A stretch of 64,000 nucleotides of DNA from Porifericola rhodea (GCF_030506305.1 NZ_CP119421.1:1899501-1963500); one strand, 5' to 3'; positions 54,781 through 64,000 are shown, counted from the first letter of the stretch. Notes: generated by a model not told the origin, from the letters alone. A program made the numbers and translations.

Positions 54781-56028
54781 ATGAGTCATACTTTTTCGCT
54801 TCTTCTCTGGTTAAATAGGTCAAAGGCTGATAAAGCTGGTGAGGCTCCTGTCTACGCGCGCATTACAGTCAATGGAGAAAGAGCGGAAATATCCACCGGA
54901 CAAAAGCTTGCTCCTGAACGTTGGAATGCGCAGGCCGGACGAGCAAGAGGGCAAAGAGACGATGCAGTGCTTGTAAATACCGAACTGGATAAGCTCAGGC
55001 ACAAAATAAGTCAGATTTATCAGGGGCTGCGCGAAAAAGATGCTTTTATCTCAGCCAGCCAGATCAAAGAAATTTACCTGGGAGGTGGAGCAAAATCATA
55101 TACTTTGCTGGAGGTTTTTCAGCACCATAACCAGCAAATGAAAGCTCAGGTAGGTACTGACTATGCCGAAGCTACCTATCAGCGCTACGAAACCTGTTAT
55201 AGGTTGACTAAGGAGTACATTCAACATCAATATAAACGTAGCGATATTAGCTTAGCTGAGCTGAAGCATGGTTTTATTACAGGTTTTGAGTTTTACCTAA
55301 AGACAGTCAGGAGTAACAATCATAACACTACCATTAAGTATCTGCGTAACTTCAAAAAGATTGTGCATTTAGCCCTGGCTAATGGCTGGCTGGAAAAAAA
55401 TCCTTTCTTAGCCTACAAGACTAAAATTCGTGAAGTAAAACGAGAAGTGCTAAGTCTGCAGGAGTTGGAGCAGCTAGAGCGAGTAGTGCTGCCTGGAGCG
55501 CGCCTAAAAATGGTGCGAGATGTATTTGTCTTTTGCTGCTATACCGGCCTGGCTTATGCGGATGTGGCCGCACTAGCGCCCGCAAATATTTCGGTAGGCA
55601 TAGATGGTGGTGCCTGGTTGTTTGTAGACAGAAAAAAGACAGGAGTCTCTTCTAAAGTGCCTCTGCTACCCAAAGCTGAAGCTATTTTAGAAGAATATGA
55701 TAAGCACCCAGAAGTAAAGGAGGGTAAACTGCTGCCTATGCTCTCTAACCAGAAGATGAACAGCTACCTGAAAGATGTAGCGAAAGTTAGTGGACTTAGC
55801 AAGCGTCTGACCTTTCATGTTGCACGACATACCTTTGCTACGACAGTTACTTTAACCAATGGAGTGCCTATAGAATCAGTGAGTGCCATGCTGGGGCATA
55901 AAAACCTGAAGACCACGCAAATTTATGCCAAAGTAATAGAGCAGAAAATTAGCGAAGACATGCAAAAGTTGAGGTCTAAGCTTTTGCCTCAAGACGCGCA
56001 GCAGCAGTTGGGTAGTCATGGCGCATAG
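54781..56028 (+). CDS. orphan tyrosine recombinase (Bacteroidetes integrase type)
   Basis: The 415-residue protein has an N-terminal arm-binding domain (LLWLNRSKADKAGEAPVYARI), a SAM-like core-binding domain (about 105-200) and a catalytic domain (about 215-400). Catalytic residues seen are His346-x-x-Arg349 (HVARHTF), His373 (LGHKN) and Tyr382 (IYAKV), with a Lys in the DRKKTG hairpin. The first catalytic Arg, usually in TGLR, is Ala258 (CYTGLAYAD). IntDOT-like Bacteroidetes recombinases also lack this Arg. No excisionase, relaxase, transposase or cargo lies nearby. It may be a relic of an element or may control a DNA inversion. tmRNA, a common attachment site, lies 1.7 kb upstream. Confidence 0.93.
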   Translation: MSHTFSLLLWLNRSKADKAGEAPVYARITVNGERAEISTGQKLAPERWNAQAGRARGQRDDAVLVNTELDKLRHKISQIYQGLREKDAFISASQIKEIYLGGGAKSYTLLEVFQHHNQQMKAQVGTDYAEATYQRYETCYRLTKEYIQHQYKRSDISLAELKHGFITGFEFYLKTVRSNNHNTTIKYLRNFKKIVHLALANGWLEKNPFLAYKTKIREVKREVLSLQELEQLERVVLPGARLKMVRDVFVFCCYTGLAYADVAALAPANISVGIDGGAWLFVDRKKTGVSSKVPLLPKAEAILEEYDKHPEVKEGKLLPMLSNQKMNSYLKDVAKVSGLSKRLTFHVARHTFATTVTLTNGVPIESVSAMLGHKNLKTTQIYAKVIEQKISEDMQKLRSKLLPQDAQQQLGSHGA

Positions 56029-56403
56029 CTTACAAATCATTACACACCCTTCTTTAATATTAAGCTAAGCTATATCACCTCTTTGGGGGGGGCTTTCAAA
56101 AAATACAGCACTGAACTGAAAATGCCTTAAAATTACGGTTACTTATTCGGTTACCATATGAAATTTAATGTGAAAATATTACTGTAATTCAGTGATTTAT
56201 AATTATAGTTCAGGAGTCTAAAGCTCCAAAACTTTTAAGATGAGAGTAAAGTCGTGAATTAATAATAATGCTAATTATGCGACTTTAACCTTGCTGTTCA
56301 GTATTCGCAATGGAACTTAGTTTAAGATCAGATGAAGGAATCATTGAAATCATCCAAAATGGAGTAGTAATAATCCTTAAAATACTGCATTTTAGCTGCC
56401 CTT
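56029..56403. other. non-coding region between recombinase and permease
   Basis: The 375 bases are AT-rich with an eight-G run near 56085-56092 and an inverted repeat listed separately. No credible gene was seen. A 41-codon frame from 56310 would overlap the permease start and has no supporting features. Confidence 0.35.
56247..56287. repeat. inverted repeat between recombinase and permease genes
   Basis: TAAAGTCG (56247-56254) pairs perfectly with CGACTTTA (56280-56287). Inside, AATTA and TAATT add a further five pairs around a 10-base loop. It could be a terminator for the recombinase, an operator or a recombination site. No U-tract follows, so termination is uncertain. Confidence 0.5.
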
Positions 56404-57909
56404 ATGATGAGTTCAACGTCAAAATCTTCCGTTAAGAAAACAGGGCTTACAAGAAAGCTGGGTTTGCTGGGGCTTACCGCAACTGGCATCTGCTCTATGT
56501 TAGGGGCTTCTATCAATGTAGTCCCCTTTATGATTCAGCGTAACGTACCGGGCATAGGGCCTTATGTGTTGCCCGCCTTTCTGTTTGCGGGAGTACCGGC
56601 TATACTGGCAGCATTTGCTTATAGCATTTTGGCATCGGCTATGCCAAGAGCGGGAGGAAGTTACATATATGCCAGCCGTGGGCTTAATCCTTATCTGGGT
56701 TTTGTGGCTAGCTTTTCGCAGTGGTTTGGCCTATCTATTATTATTGGGGTAGTTTCCTATGTCATTGTGCCTTTTATACGTGATGTGGTAATGAACCTCG
56801 GGTGGGTAGATGCGGCATTACTATTAGAACAGGGAGGGGTAAGAGTAGGTTTATCATTGGCTTTACTCTGGCTATTTGTAAGTATTAACATTAGAGGGAC
56901 GCAGTCGTACGAACGTACACTGGTGCCTCTTATGTTTTTGATGTTTGGGCTGGGAGCCATCGTAATCTTTGCGGGTTTTTCTTATAATCAGCAAGATTTT
57001 GCGAAAGCGCTATTCACTCAGGAAGGACGAACAGTAGACATCAATCTACCATCCGTCTTTAGCTGGAGCAACTTTCTGGCAGCGGCAGCTTTGCTTTTTT
57101 CTAGCTTTATTGGCTTTGATTCTATCGCACAAGCAGGAGGAGAAGCTAAAAAACCAGGTCGCAACCTCCCTCTCGCTATTGCGCTAACCATTACAATTGT
57201 CGGAGGATTTTATCTTTTCTTTACCGCAGCGGTTTACCACACAGTGCCTTGGTCTTTTGTGGCGGAGGAGGCTATGCAAAAAGATATCACTGCGCCAGGT
57301 ATGCTTAGCTATGTACTACCGGCTAGCCTGGCAGTGGCTATAGTAGCGGGTGCAACAATTGCTCTGGTAAATGATCTTCCGGCTATGTTGCTATCCGTTT
57401 CACGCCTTATGTTTGCCTGGGCAGAAGATGGTATTTTTTCAAGGCGAGTAGCTCAGGTTCATACAAAGTACCATACGCCGCATATCGCCCTAATACTGAG
57501 CGGAATGATGGCCAGCATCGGGATATTGGGCAGTCATTTCGCGGGTGATTTGTTTTTAGGTATAGACATTATGGTTACTTCCATGATGGTAAACTTTCTG
57601 CTAATGTGCATTACTCTTTTGTGCTTGCCAAAAGTAAATCCGGAGCTAGCCGGGCAGGTACAGGTGCTTAAAAATGTTTACCTTCAAAAAATATTAGGCT
57701 GGACTGGCACTTTCATGCTCAGCGGATTTTTGTTTATCCACACCTGGAAAGATCTTAACAATGAGGTAGAAGCATGGTATTTTCACTCCACTCCTATTTG
57801 GCTTATAGTAATGAGCCTGGCCTCAATCATATTCTTTATAAAATTGGCTGCGCTTAAAAAGCAGAATGTAGATACAAAAAAACTGTTTAATACTCTTCCC
57901 CCCGAATAA
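56404..57909 (+). CDS. APC-family amino acid/polyamine permease
   Basis: The 501-residue protein has about twelve membrane segments and the APC family features: GLLGLTATGICSMLGASINV in the first helix with its broken centre, SAMPRAGGSYIYASRGLNP in the second-third region, and FIGFDSIAQAGGEAKKPGRN in helix six. The N terminus (MMSSTSKSS) and C terminus are cytosolic. It imports amino acids or amines, but the substrate cannot be told from sequence. Three bases separate it from the AKR-RidA gene, so the two form an operon, and its cargo is probably the source of that enzyme's substrate (inference). Confidence 0.91.
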   Translation: MMSSTSKSSVKKTGLTRKLGLLGLTATGICSMLGASINVVPFMIQRNVPGIGPYVLPAFLFAGVPAILAAFAYSILASAMPRAGGSYIYASRGLNPYLGFVASFSQWFGLSIIIGVVSYVIVPFIRDVVMNLGWVDAALLLEQGGVRVGLSLALLWLFVSINIRGTQSYERTLVPLMFLMFGLGAIVIFAGFSYNQQDFAKALFTQEGRTVDINLPSVFSWSNFLAAAALLFSSFIGFDSIAQAGGEAKKPGRNLPLAIALTITIVGGFYLFFTAAVYHTVPWSFVAEEAMQKDITAPGMLSYVLPASLAVAIVAGATIALVNDLPAMLLSVSRLMFAWAEDGIFSRRVAQVHTKYHTPHIALILSGMMASIGILGSHFAGDLFLGIDIMVTSMMVNFLLMCITLLCLPKVNPELAGQVQVLKNVYLQKILGWTGTFMLSGFLFIHTWKDLNNEVEAWYFHSTPIWLIVMSLASIIFFIKLAALKKQNVDTKKLFNTLPPE

Positions 57910-57912
57910 ACC

Positions 57913-59361
57913 ATGGAATATTGCGAACTGGCACCCGGACTCAGGATTTCTCGTGTACTCACCGGGCTATGGCAAATTGCCGATATGGAAAAGGATGGTA
58001 CTACCCTGGACCCTCAGCAAACCGCTCAAGCTATGGAGCCTTATGTGGCGGCTGGCTTTACTACTTTTGACATGGCTGATCATTATGGCTCAGCGGAAAT
58101 TATTAGTGGTACTTTCAGGAACAGCAATCCATTAGGAGGTCAGGTTCAGCTTCTAACCAAATGGGTGCCCCAACCCGGGCTTACTAAACGGGAGCAGGTA
58201 AAAGAGGCTGTAAAAAAGGCTTTACAACGTATGCAGGTAGAGCAGATAGATCTAATGCAGTTTCATGCCTGGAACTATGCTGACCCTAACTGGCTGGACT
58301 GTCTGTTTTGGTTGCAGGAGCTTAAAGAAGAAGGTTGTATAGGTCAGCTGGGGCTTACTAATTTTGACGCAGCCCACCTACGTATTGCGGTCAGTAGTGG
58401 TATTAGTGTAGTGTCTAATCAGGTATGTTACTCGCTGATAGATCGCAGGGCTGCTGGAGCTATGCGGCAGGTATGTGACGCCTACGGAGTTAAACTCCTA
58501 GCTTTTGGAACGGTAGCTGGAGGGTTTATTTCTGAAAAGTGGCTAGGTAAACCAGAGCCGGCTATGGAAACACTTAGTACCTGGTCACAAATGAAGTATA
58601 AGCGCTTTATTGATGCTGCCGGAGGTTGGGATAAATTTCAGAATTTGCTACAGGCTGTACATAAGCTGGCACAAAAGCATCAGGTGTCTATGGCCAATAT
58701 TAGTAGCCGCTATATGCTGGATCAGCCTTCGGTAGGAGGTGTTATTCTGGGTGCGCGTCTGGGGCAGAGTGAACATATAACTGAAAACCAGCGCATTTTT
58801 GATATACAACTATCGGCGGATGATCATAAATTGATACAGAATGCACAGGCTGAACTGGATGAAGTGCCGGGCGGTTGCGGCGATGAATATCGTAAGCCTC
58901 CATTTCTGACAGCTTCTGGCGACCTGAGCGATCACTTGCAAAACATTCCTGCTCCTTTTGAGGCGGTAGAAGCACATGCCGGAAGAAAAAAAGTGTTTAG
59001 CGGTACCAGCTGGGAAGATATGGCAGGCTATTGCCGGGCAGTACGAAGTGGAGACCGTATTTTAGTCTCCGGCACCACAGCTACACATGGCCAGAGGATG
59101 ATCGGGGGTAATGATGCTGCAGCGCAGACCCACTTTGTAATAGATAAAATTCAGGGAGCTCTGGAGTCTTTGGGCGCCAGCTTAGAGGATGTGGATAGAA
59201 CCCGAATTTTTGTGAACAATATCAAAGACTGGGAGGCTGTTGCCAGAGCCCATGGAGATCGTTTTCGTGATATACAGCCAGCCAATACATTGGTAGAGGC
59301 AAAACTGGTAGGTGAAGGCTATCTGGTAGAAATAGAAGCAGAGGCAAGAGTAAGTGTGTAG
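57913..59361 (+). CDS. aldo-keto reductase fused to RidA-like domain
   Basis: The 482-residue protein is a fusion. The N-terminal aldo-keto reductase (about 8-315) has an intact tetrad: Asp53 and Tyr58 (DMADHYG), Lys83 (LTKWV) and His118 (QFHAW). It reduces carbonyls with NAD(P)H. After a Gly/Pro linker, residues about 352-482 form a RidA/YjgF domain (RILVSGTTATHG, RIFVNNIKDW, VEIEAEARV). The Arg that RidA uses in enamine/imine hydrolysis (PARS motif) is Asn458 here (PANT), so the domain belongs to an Arg-less subfamily with unknown activity. It likely acts on a product of the permease's substrate, perhaps an amine-derived carbonyl. This pathway is inferred. Confidence 0.88.
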   Translation: MEYCELAPGLRISRVLTGLWQIADMEKDGTTLDPQQTAQAMEPYVAAGFTTFDMADHYGSAEIISGTFRNSNPLGGQVQLLTKWVPQPGLTKREQVKEAVKKALQRMQVEQIDLMQFHAWNYADPNWLDCLFWLQELKEEGCIGQLGLTNFDAAHLRIAVSSGISVVSNQVCYSLIDRRAAGAMRQVCDAYGVKLLAFGTVAGGFISEKWLGKPEPAMETLSTWSQMKYKRFIDAAGGWDKFQNLLQAVHKLAQKHQVSMANISSRYMLDQPSVGGVILGARLGQSEHITENQRIFDIQLSADDHKLIQNAQAELDEVPGGCGDEYRKPPFLTASGDLSDHLQNIPAPFEAVEAHAGRKKVFSGTSWEDMAGYCRAVRSGDRILVSGTTATHGQRMIGGNDAAAQTHFVIDKIQGALESLGASLEDVDRTRIFVNNIKDWEAVARAHGDRFRDIQPANTLVEAKLVGEGYLVEIEAEARVSV

Positions 59362-59380
59362 GGCATAAAAATACAAAAAA

Positions 59381-59404
59381 GAGGCTCGTATACCAACGAG
59401 CCTC
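59381..59404 (-). terminator. pirin gene terminator
   Basis: A 9-bp stem GAGGCTCGT / ACGAGCCTC with a 6-base loop lies between convergent genes. The minus strand continues into a T-rich stretch after the stem, so it is mainly the terminator of the pirin gene. Confidence 0.75.
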
Positions 59405-59421
59405 ACGCTCAAATAAAGGGG

Positions 59422-60441
59422 CTAGTCTTTCTCTACTACCTTACCATCGGCATACTTGGCAAACCTGCCTTTTTCGCGGGCGTGCACATTTTCGTGAGAA
59501 GGCCAGGGCCAGCCGCCAAACTGTGTTCGCTGAAATTCCTGCATTACCTGCTGTACCTCAGCATTATTGTTAGTTACAAAAGGTCCGTACTGTACTACCG
59601 GCTCATTTATGGGCTTACCCTGTAGCATTAATAGATGTCCTTCTTCACTGCCATTTTCCAATTTGACAGACTGCTCGGCGTCTAACTGAATAGCATGGTA
59701 GTTAGCTACAATCTGTCCATCTACCTTTATGGTATTCCCTTTAAAGAAATACAAAGTTCGGTTTACCTTTCCTTGTGCCGCTGGCAGCGTACACTCAGCA
59801 TTAGCTTCCATTTTTATAGTCCAGATGGCTACCTCATTTGCAGGATCGGCGGCCCATGAATCGGGAGCGGGTGGAGGGGCCTGTTTCCCTTCTAAAGTGC
59901 CTGCAATTACAGATACTGAAGTCGCTTTGCCAGAATCGTCCTGATGCTGGTAGAGAGGAATACTGTCGTTCCAGAGCATCGCAAAATGTGGCTCAGCTTT
60001 TTTCTTAGCTCGTGGAAGGTTTAGCCAGATCTGAAATAGCTCAAGAGGGTTATCTCCATTTTCATTAATTAAGGGGAACATCTCAGCGTGTTGTACGCCC
60101 TTACCGGCTGTCATCCATTGCACGTCGCCATTGCCAAAGCGCCCAGCGGCACCAAGCGAGTCGGAGTGGTCAATAAGGCCACGGCGGGCTATGGTTACCG
60201 TTTCAAAACCCACGTGTGGATGTGCAGGGAAGCCAGGTACCTTAGAACCATGGTACATGCGCCAGCCATCTTTTACTGTAAAATCCTGCCCTATGTTTCT
60301 GCCCGACAGTGGTGCTGCCGGCCCCATATCTTTGTTTCCTTTAGGGTAAAAATCTTCGTGGTGTACACAAAATAAAAATGGGTCGCTAGTCTCCCAGGGG
60401 AAGCCCAGCGCTTTAGTATCTATTACGGCTGATCTGTTCAT
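59422..60441 (-). CDS. pirin-family bicupin protein
   Basis: The 339-residue protein is a pirin-like bicupin. Metal ligands are His-x-His in [10 protein letters not shown] and His and Glu in GVQHAEMF, as in pirin. The N-terminal cupin (about 30-170) is well kept. The C-terminal cupin is more diverged and followed by a basic tail ([18 protein letters not shown]). Bacterial pirins include quercetin 2,3-dioxygenases and transcription-related proteins; the activity here is not known. It is convergent with the AKR-RidA gene. Confidence 0.9.
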   Translation of the reverse strand: MNRSAVIDTKALGFPWETSDPFLFCVHHEDFYPKGNKDMGPAAPLSGRNIGQDFTVKDGWRMYHGSKVPGFPAHPHVGFETVTIARRGLIDHSDSLGAAGRFGNGDVQWMTAGKGVQHAEMFPLINENGDNPLELFQIWLNLPRAKKKAEPHFAMLWNDSIPLYQHQDDSGKATSVSVIAGTLEGKQAPPPAPDSWAADPANEVAIWTIKMEANAECTLPAAQGKVNRTLYFFKGNTIKVDGQIVANYHAIQLDAEQSVKLENGSEEGHLLMLQGKPINEPVVQYGPFVTNNNAEVQQVMQEFQRTQFGGWPWPSHENVHAREKGRFAKYADGKVVEKD

Positions 60442-60584
60442 ATGTATAGATGGTTTAATGTGATAACTTAAAAATTTAATATTTGATTAGGTTGTTTTGC
60501 TGCACGAAAGTATGGGTAAATTACGTTTTTACTTCTTTTTTACTAAGCCTTCCATATCTTGCGTATTATATCAACTCCTAACCT

Positions 60585-63500
60585 ATGGTACGAATTTTAC
60601 AAATTGCCTTTCTAAGCCTTCTCTTTAGTTTTCACTTACAAGCTCAACATTACAATCCTCATTACTTTAAAAACCTGAACATAAGAAATGTAGGCCCTGC
60701 TAATATGAGTGGACGTATTACAGCTATAGATGTTGCAACAAATAATGTTAAAACAATTTATTTGGGAGCAGCCTCAGGTGGCGTATGGAAATCTGAAAAC
60801 GGAGGCACTGCCTGGACGAGTATCTTTGATGATCAGCCTACTGTTAATATTGGAGCCATAGCAATACAACCCGATAACTCTGAAGTGGTATGGGTAGGTA
60901 CGGGTGAAGGTAATCCGCGAAACTCAATGAACCTGGGGCAGGGAATTTTTAAAAGTCTGGACGCAGGTAAAAGCTGGCAGTTTATGGGGCTGGAGAAAAC
61001 CAAAACCATACACCGTATCATCGTTGACCCTACCGATGGCAACACCATTTATGTAGGGGCTATGGGCGACCCTTTTACACCAAATGAACACAGAGGGGTG
61101 TATAAAAGTACTGATGGTGGTAAAAGCTGGAAGAAAATTTTGTATACCAACGATCAGTCTGGGGTGGCAGATATGGTAATGGACCCGCATAATCCTAACA
61201 AAATTTTTGTGGCTATGTATGAGCATCGTCGCACACCCTACAGCTTTACCTCAGGGGGGCCAGGCTCTGGCCTGTTTCTCAGTCTTGATGGTGGAGAAAA
61301 CTGGCAGAAACTAGACGAAAGTAATGGGCTACCCTCAGGCGAATTAGGGCGGATAGGAATAGCTATTGCCAGAAGCAATACAAATAGAATATATGCCAAG
61401 GTAGAGGCAAAAAAGAACGCCCTCTATCGCAGCAATGATGGCGGTCAGCAGTGGGAAATGATCAACGATAATCCACGCTTTACCAATAATCGCCCCTTTT
61501 ATTTTCAGGATCTGGCAGTAGATCCGTATGACGAAGATAGGCTGTACAATATCTATCAGCCTTTGAGTGTGAGCTACGATGGCGGACTAAGCTTTGATCC
61601 TACTCCTATGATACCCGCAGATGAGACCAAGGGTATACATGCTGATTTTCATGCTTTTTGGGTAGACCCGGATGACCCTTCTTTTTTTATTATTGGTGGG
61701 GATGGAGGTATAGGCATTACCCACGATAAAGGGAAGAGTTGGTACTTTCCTGAAACTATCCCGGTAGCACAATTTTACCAGATTAATGTAGATAATGATA
61801 TGCCCTACAATGTGTATGGAGGCATGCAGGATAATGGCAACTGGTCAGGGCCAGCTTATGTATGGAAGAGAGGAGGTATACGAACCCTGTACTGGCAATA
61901 TCTGGTTGGGGGCGATGGATTCTATATTTCGCCTGACTCTGCCAACTCCCGCTTTGGCTATGGTACTGCACAAAACGGAGATCTGTTTCGTTACGACAAA
62001 CTGACCGGCTATTATCAAAGCATAAAACCACAACATCCAGAGCTTAAAACCCGCTTGCGGTTTAACTGGAATGCGGGTTTTGCCCGAGATCCGTGGAACC
62101 AGAATGCTGCCTATTATGGCAGCCAGTTTGTACACAAAACAACCGACAAAGGGGCCAACTGGAAAATAATCTCACCTGACCTTAGTAATAACAATCCTGA
62201 GCAACAAAAACAGGATTATGGCGGACTGACAATAGACGCTTCTGGAGCGGAGTTTTATAATTCTATACTGACTATAGCTCCCAGCCCGCTAGATAGTAAT
62301 GTGATTTGGGTAGGCACAGACGACGGAAACATACAACTCACCAGAGATGGGGGGCAAAACTGGCAGAGCCTGAGCGCAAACGTAAAAGGAATGCCCGAAG
62401 AGGCTTGGGTCGCACGAATTAAGGCATCTACCTATGATGCGGCTACGGCCTGGATGGTGGTGAATCAATACCGTAAAGGTGACTATGCCCCCTACCTCTT
62501 CCGTACACAAAACTATGGTAAAAGCTGGGAGCGTATGGTAGATGAAAACGATGTTAAAGGCTATGCCTTAGCCGTAATTCAGGATCCTGTAGAGCCCAAT
62601 TTGGTATTTCTAGGTACAGAAAACGGTCTTTGGATAAGCATGGATGAAGGAGAGTCGTGGCAACAATTTACCAATGGTTTCCCTTCTGTCTCTACTATGG
62701 ACCTGGCCATTCAGCAAAGAGAGTCAGCGCTAATAGTTGGTACATTTGGCAGAGCCATATGGGTGCTTGATGATCTGCTAAGCCTGAGAGAGGCGGCTTC
62801 CGGTCGGCTAAACAGTAAGAAGTTTTCTGCTTTGCCCATCAATGATGCAGTGCAGGTAAAAGGCTTGTTTATTGCTCCTCCAGGAAATATCTGGACAGGA
62901 TTTCACACTACCTTTGAAGGCGAGAATCGCCCTTTTCAGCAAACGCTTATCCCTTTTTACATCAACGAGAAGCAAATTGATGCGGATGATGTAGTATTCG
63001 CCGAAGTCTTGAATGCGAAAGGAGAAAGGATTCAGAAGTTACATACTGATAAGCTAGAACCCGGCCTTAATTATTTGCGCTGGAAGCTTGACGAAGAGGC
63101 CGCTGTATTGCCCGGAGCCTATGTCTCTGAAGAGAGCCGAGGTATACCAGTATTGCCGGGTTCTTATCGTATAGTGCTGCAATATGGCGAGCAAAAAGAT
63201 ACTACTGAAGTTGAAGTAATACCTGACCCCAGGTTTGATTACCAGGCTGAGGTAGATGCTGCCCATTATCAAATTTTAAAAAGACTAAACCAAAGTACGA
63301 TTCAGCTTAGTACTGCATTGCAAAAATTAGCACAGAGCGAGACAACCGTAGAACGAATAAGAGGGCAACTCCTGGAAATAGGGTACGCAGAAAATCATCA
63401 ACTACTACAACAGTCTGAAAAAGTAAAGCAAAACCTGATAACCTTAAATGAGCAAGCCAAAGGTAAGCGGCCCAATAAACAGTTAGGCGCCTGGCAGTCG

Positions 63501-63719
63501 TTTGAAACTACGGCATACTCCAGCGTGTCAGATGCACAATACGCGTTAAAAGGGAGGTTGCATAAGCCCTCTTTGCAGGATCAAGCTCTGGTCGCTCAAG
63601 CTGAAAAGCTGGTACAAAGCTTACAGCAACAGGTAGATCAGTTCTACGCCCAGGAGTGGAAGGCCTTTCGCGAAGCCATAGAAAATGCTCAAATTACTTG
63701 GTTTGAGCATAAACAGTAA
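60585..63719 (+). CDS. secreted BNR/VPS10-like repeat protein
   Basis: The 1044-residue protein starts with a signal peptide ending LQAQ (about residue 21). It then carries about ten BNR (Asp-box) repeats of the form S-x-D-x-G-x-x-W, for example KSENGGTAW, KSTDGGKSW, LSLDGGENW, KTTDKGANW and ISMDEGESW. These form two beta-propellers of sortilin/VPS10 type up to about residue 730. The C-terminal part has a beta-sandwich (FIAPPGNIWTG...YRIVLQYGEQ) and then a helical tail (about 890-1044, Gln-rich). Such proteins are common in Bacteroidetes; they are called glycosyl hydrolases by name but have no proven activity. It is followed 27 bases later by another exported protein gene. Confidence 0.87.
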   Translation: MVRILQIAFLSLLFSFHLQAQHYNPHYFKNLNIRNVGPANMSGRITAIDVATNNVKTIYLGAASGGVWKSENGGTAWTSIFDDQPTVNIGAIAIQPDNSEVVWVGTGEGNPRNSMNLGQGIFKSLDAGKSWQFMGLEKTKTIHRIIVDPTDGNTIYVGAMGDPFTPNEHRGVYKSTDGGKSWKKILYTNDQSGVADMVMDPHNPNKIFVAMYEHRRTPYSFTSGGPGSGLFLSLDGGENWQKLDESNGLPSGELGRIGIAIARSNTNRIYAKVEAKKNALYRSNDGGQQWEMINDNPRFTNNRPFYFQDLAVDPYDEDRLYNIYQPLSVSYDGGLSFDPTPMIPADETKGIHADFHAFWVDPDDPSFFIIGGDGGIGITHDKGKSWYFPETIPVAQFYQINVDNDMPYNVYGGMQDNGNWSGPAYVWKRGGIRTLYWQYLVGGDGFYISPDSANSRFGYGTAQNGDLFRYDKLTGYYQSIKPQHPELKTRLRFNWNAGFARDPWNQNAAYYGSQFVHKTTDKGANWKIISPDLSNNNPEQQKQDYGGLTIDASGAEFYNSILTIAPSPLDSNVIWVGTDDGNIQLTRDGGQNWQSLSANVKGMPEEAWVARIKASTYDAATAWMVVNQYRKGDYAPYLFRTQNYGKSWERMVDENDVKGYALAVIQDPVEPNLVFLGTENGLWISMDEGESWQQFTNGFPSVSTMDLAIQQRESALIVGTFGRAIWVLDDLLSLREAASGRLNSKKFSALPINDAVQVKGLFIAPPGNIWTGFHTTFEGENRPFQQTLIPFYINEKQIDADDVVFAEVLNAKGERIQKLHTDKLEPGLNYLRWKLDEEAAVLPGAYVSEESRGIPVLPGSYRIVLQYGEQKDTTEVEVIPDPRFDYQAEVDAAHYQILKRLNQSTIQLSTALQKLAQSETTVERIRGQLLEIGYAENHQLLQQSEKVKQNLITLNEQAKGKRPNKQLGAWQSFETTAYSSVSDAQYALKGRLHKPSLQDQALVAQAEKLVQSLQQQVDQFYAQEWKAFREAIENAQITWFEHKQ

Positions 63720-63746
63720 AACCCTCATTTAACCCAATTCTCTACT

Positions 63747-64000
63747 ATGAACATACTACGTATACTTATACTGTTGCTACTTATACCCGGTGCGCTTCTT
63801 GCTAATGACGATCTTCAAAAATTTGGTGAAAGCTTTTTTGCCTGGCGAGCCAAAATGCAACCTGCCAGCGGGGATGATATCAATCGTGTGGAGCGACCAA
63901 AAGGTTGGGTGCCTGACTATTCTCCCGAAGCGCTACAGCAATACCATCAGGATTATAAAAGATTCAGAAATGAGTTGGATGGTATTTCGCAAAACGGCTG
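63747..64000 (+). CDS. exported DUF885-like protein, 5' part only
   Basis: The frame is open from ATG 63747 to the window end (84 codons). It encodes a signal peptide (MNILRILILLLLIPGALLA) and a mature start ending FRNELDGISQNG. The text FFAWRAKMQPASGDDINRV followed by WVPDYSPEAL resembles, from memory, the N terminus of DUF885 proteins, which are predicted zinc-dependent peptidase-like enzymes. It lies 27 bases after the BNR gene and is likely co-transcribed. The assignment is tentative because only the first part is visible. Confidence 0.6.
   Translation, partial: MNILRILILLLLIPGALLANDDLQKFGESFFAWRAKMQPASGDDINRVERPKGWVPDYSPEALQQYHQDYKRFRNELDGISQNG

Noticed and set aside
56085-56092. Run of eight G as a phase-variation tract
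   Set aside because: It lies in non-coding sequence 312 bases from the permease start, and no frame depends on its length.
60833-61226. Antisense frames inside the BNR protein gene
   Set aside because: They are shadows of the repeat-rich gene on the other strand.
1-64000. CRISPR arrays, prophage, insertion sequences, SusC/SusD polysaccharide locus
   Set aside because: No regularly spaced repeats, phage structural genes, transposases or SusC/SusD-like proteins were seen anywhere in the window.

Overview
The window looks like an ordinary chromosomal segment of a Bacteroidota bacterium, most likely a marine-type member of the Cytophagales. The evidence is: TAnnTTTG-type -7 promoter boxes in front of several genes; a tmRNA encoding the tag GESNYAMAA; menaquinone synthesis (MenA); bacillithiol genes (bshA, bshC); a DUF6452/DUF6048 pair; lipoproteins with short lipoboxes; and an integrase of the type common in Bacteroidetes mobile elements. 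Base composition looks even, and no prophage, insertion sequence, CRISPR array or rRNA operon was seen.

Layout. 1-9 kb: mutS, then a minus-strand signalling block of a NIPSNAP protein coupled to a five-PAS hybrid histidine kinase, and a paralogous pseudokinase that kept only a good receiver domain. 9-20.7 kb: pyrE, a universal stress protein, the tight operon argS-gpx-menA, a divergent arginine decarboxylase-like gene, a membrane HAMP-GAF-PAS sensor without an output domain, and prfA-lipoprotein-yjbQ. 20.7-24.7 kb: a minus-strand operon orf117-mutL-rhomboid-rhomboid. 24.8-31 kb: a secreted GH3/serine-hydrolase fusion with a decayed GH3 motif, bshA, a Cys/Met-metabolism PLP enzyme, and a membrane PH-like/DUF952 fusion. 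31-38.8 kb: a DUF4038 glycosidase-like protein, the yiiX-like/DUF6048/DUF6452 operon, rimO, bshC and 5-formyl-THF cyclo-ligase.

38.8-52.4 kb: trkA-trkH for K+ uptake, a tripartite RND efflux operon with a clear palindrome at its promoter, a heptose kinase overlapping a second TrkH/KtrB channel, and an aspartate-type aminotransferase. 52.6-56.4 kb: the tmRNA gene, a ThuA-like lipoprotein and an orphan tyrosine recombinase, with several gene-free stretches. 56.4-64 kb: an APC permease joined to an aldo-keto reductase/RidA fusion, a convergent pirin, a ten-repeat BNR (VPS10-like) secreted protein and the start of a probable DUF885 protein that runs off the window.

Functional themes are genome maintenance (mutS, mutL), thiol redox (bshA, bshC, gpx), cation and drug transport (trkA/trkH, ktrB-like, RND) and multi-domain signalling. 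No complete new defence or biosynthetic system is visible. The best leads are degenerate or fused proteins: the pseudokinase next to its active paralogue, the GH3 pseudo-domain fused to a serine hydrolase, the AKR-RidA fusion with its permease, and the PH/DUF952 fusion. The two palindromes around the efflux operon are the best regulatory leads.
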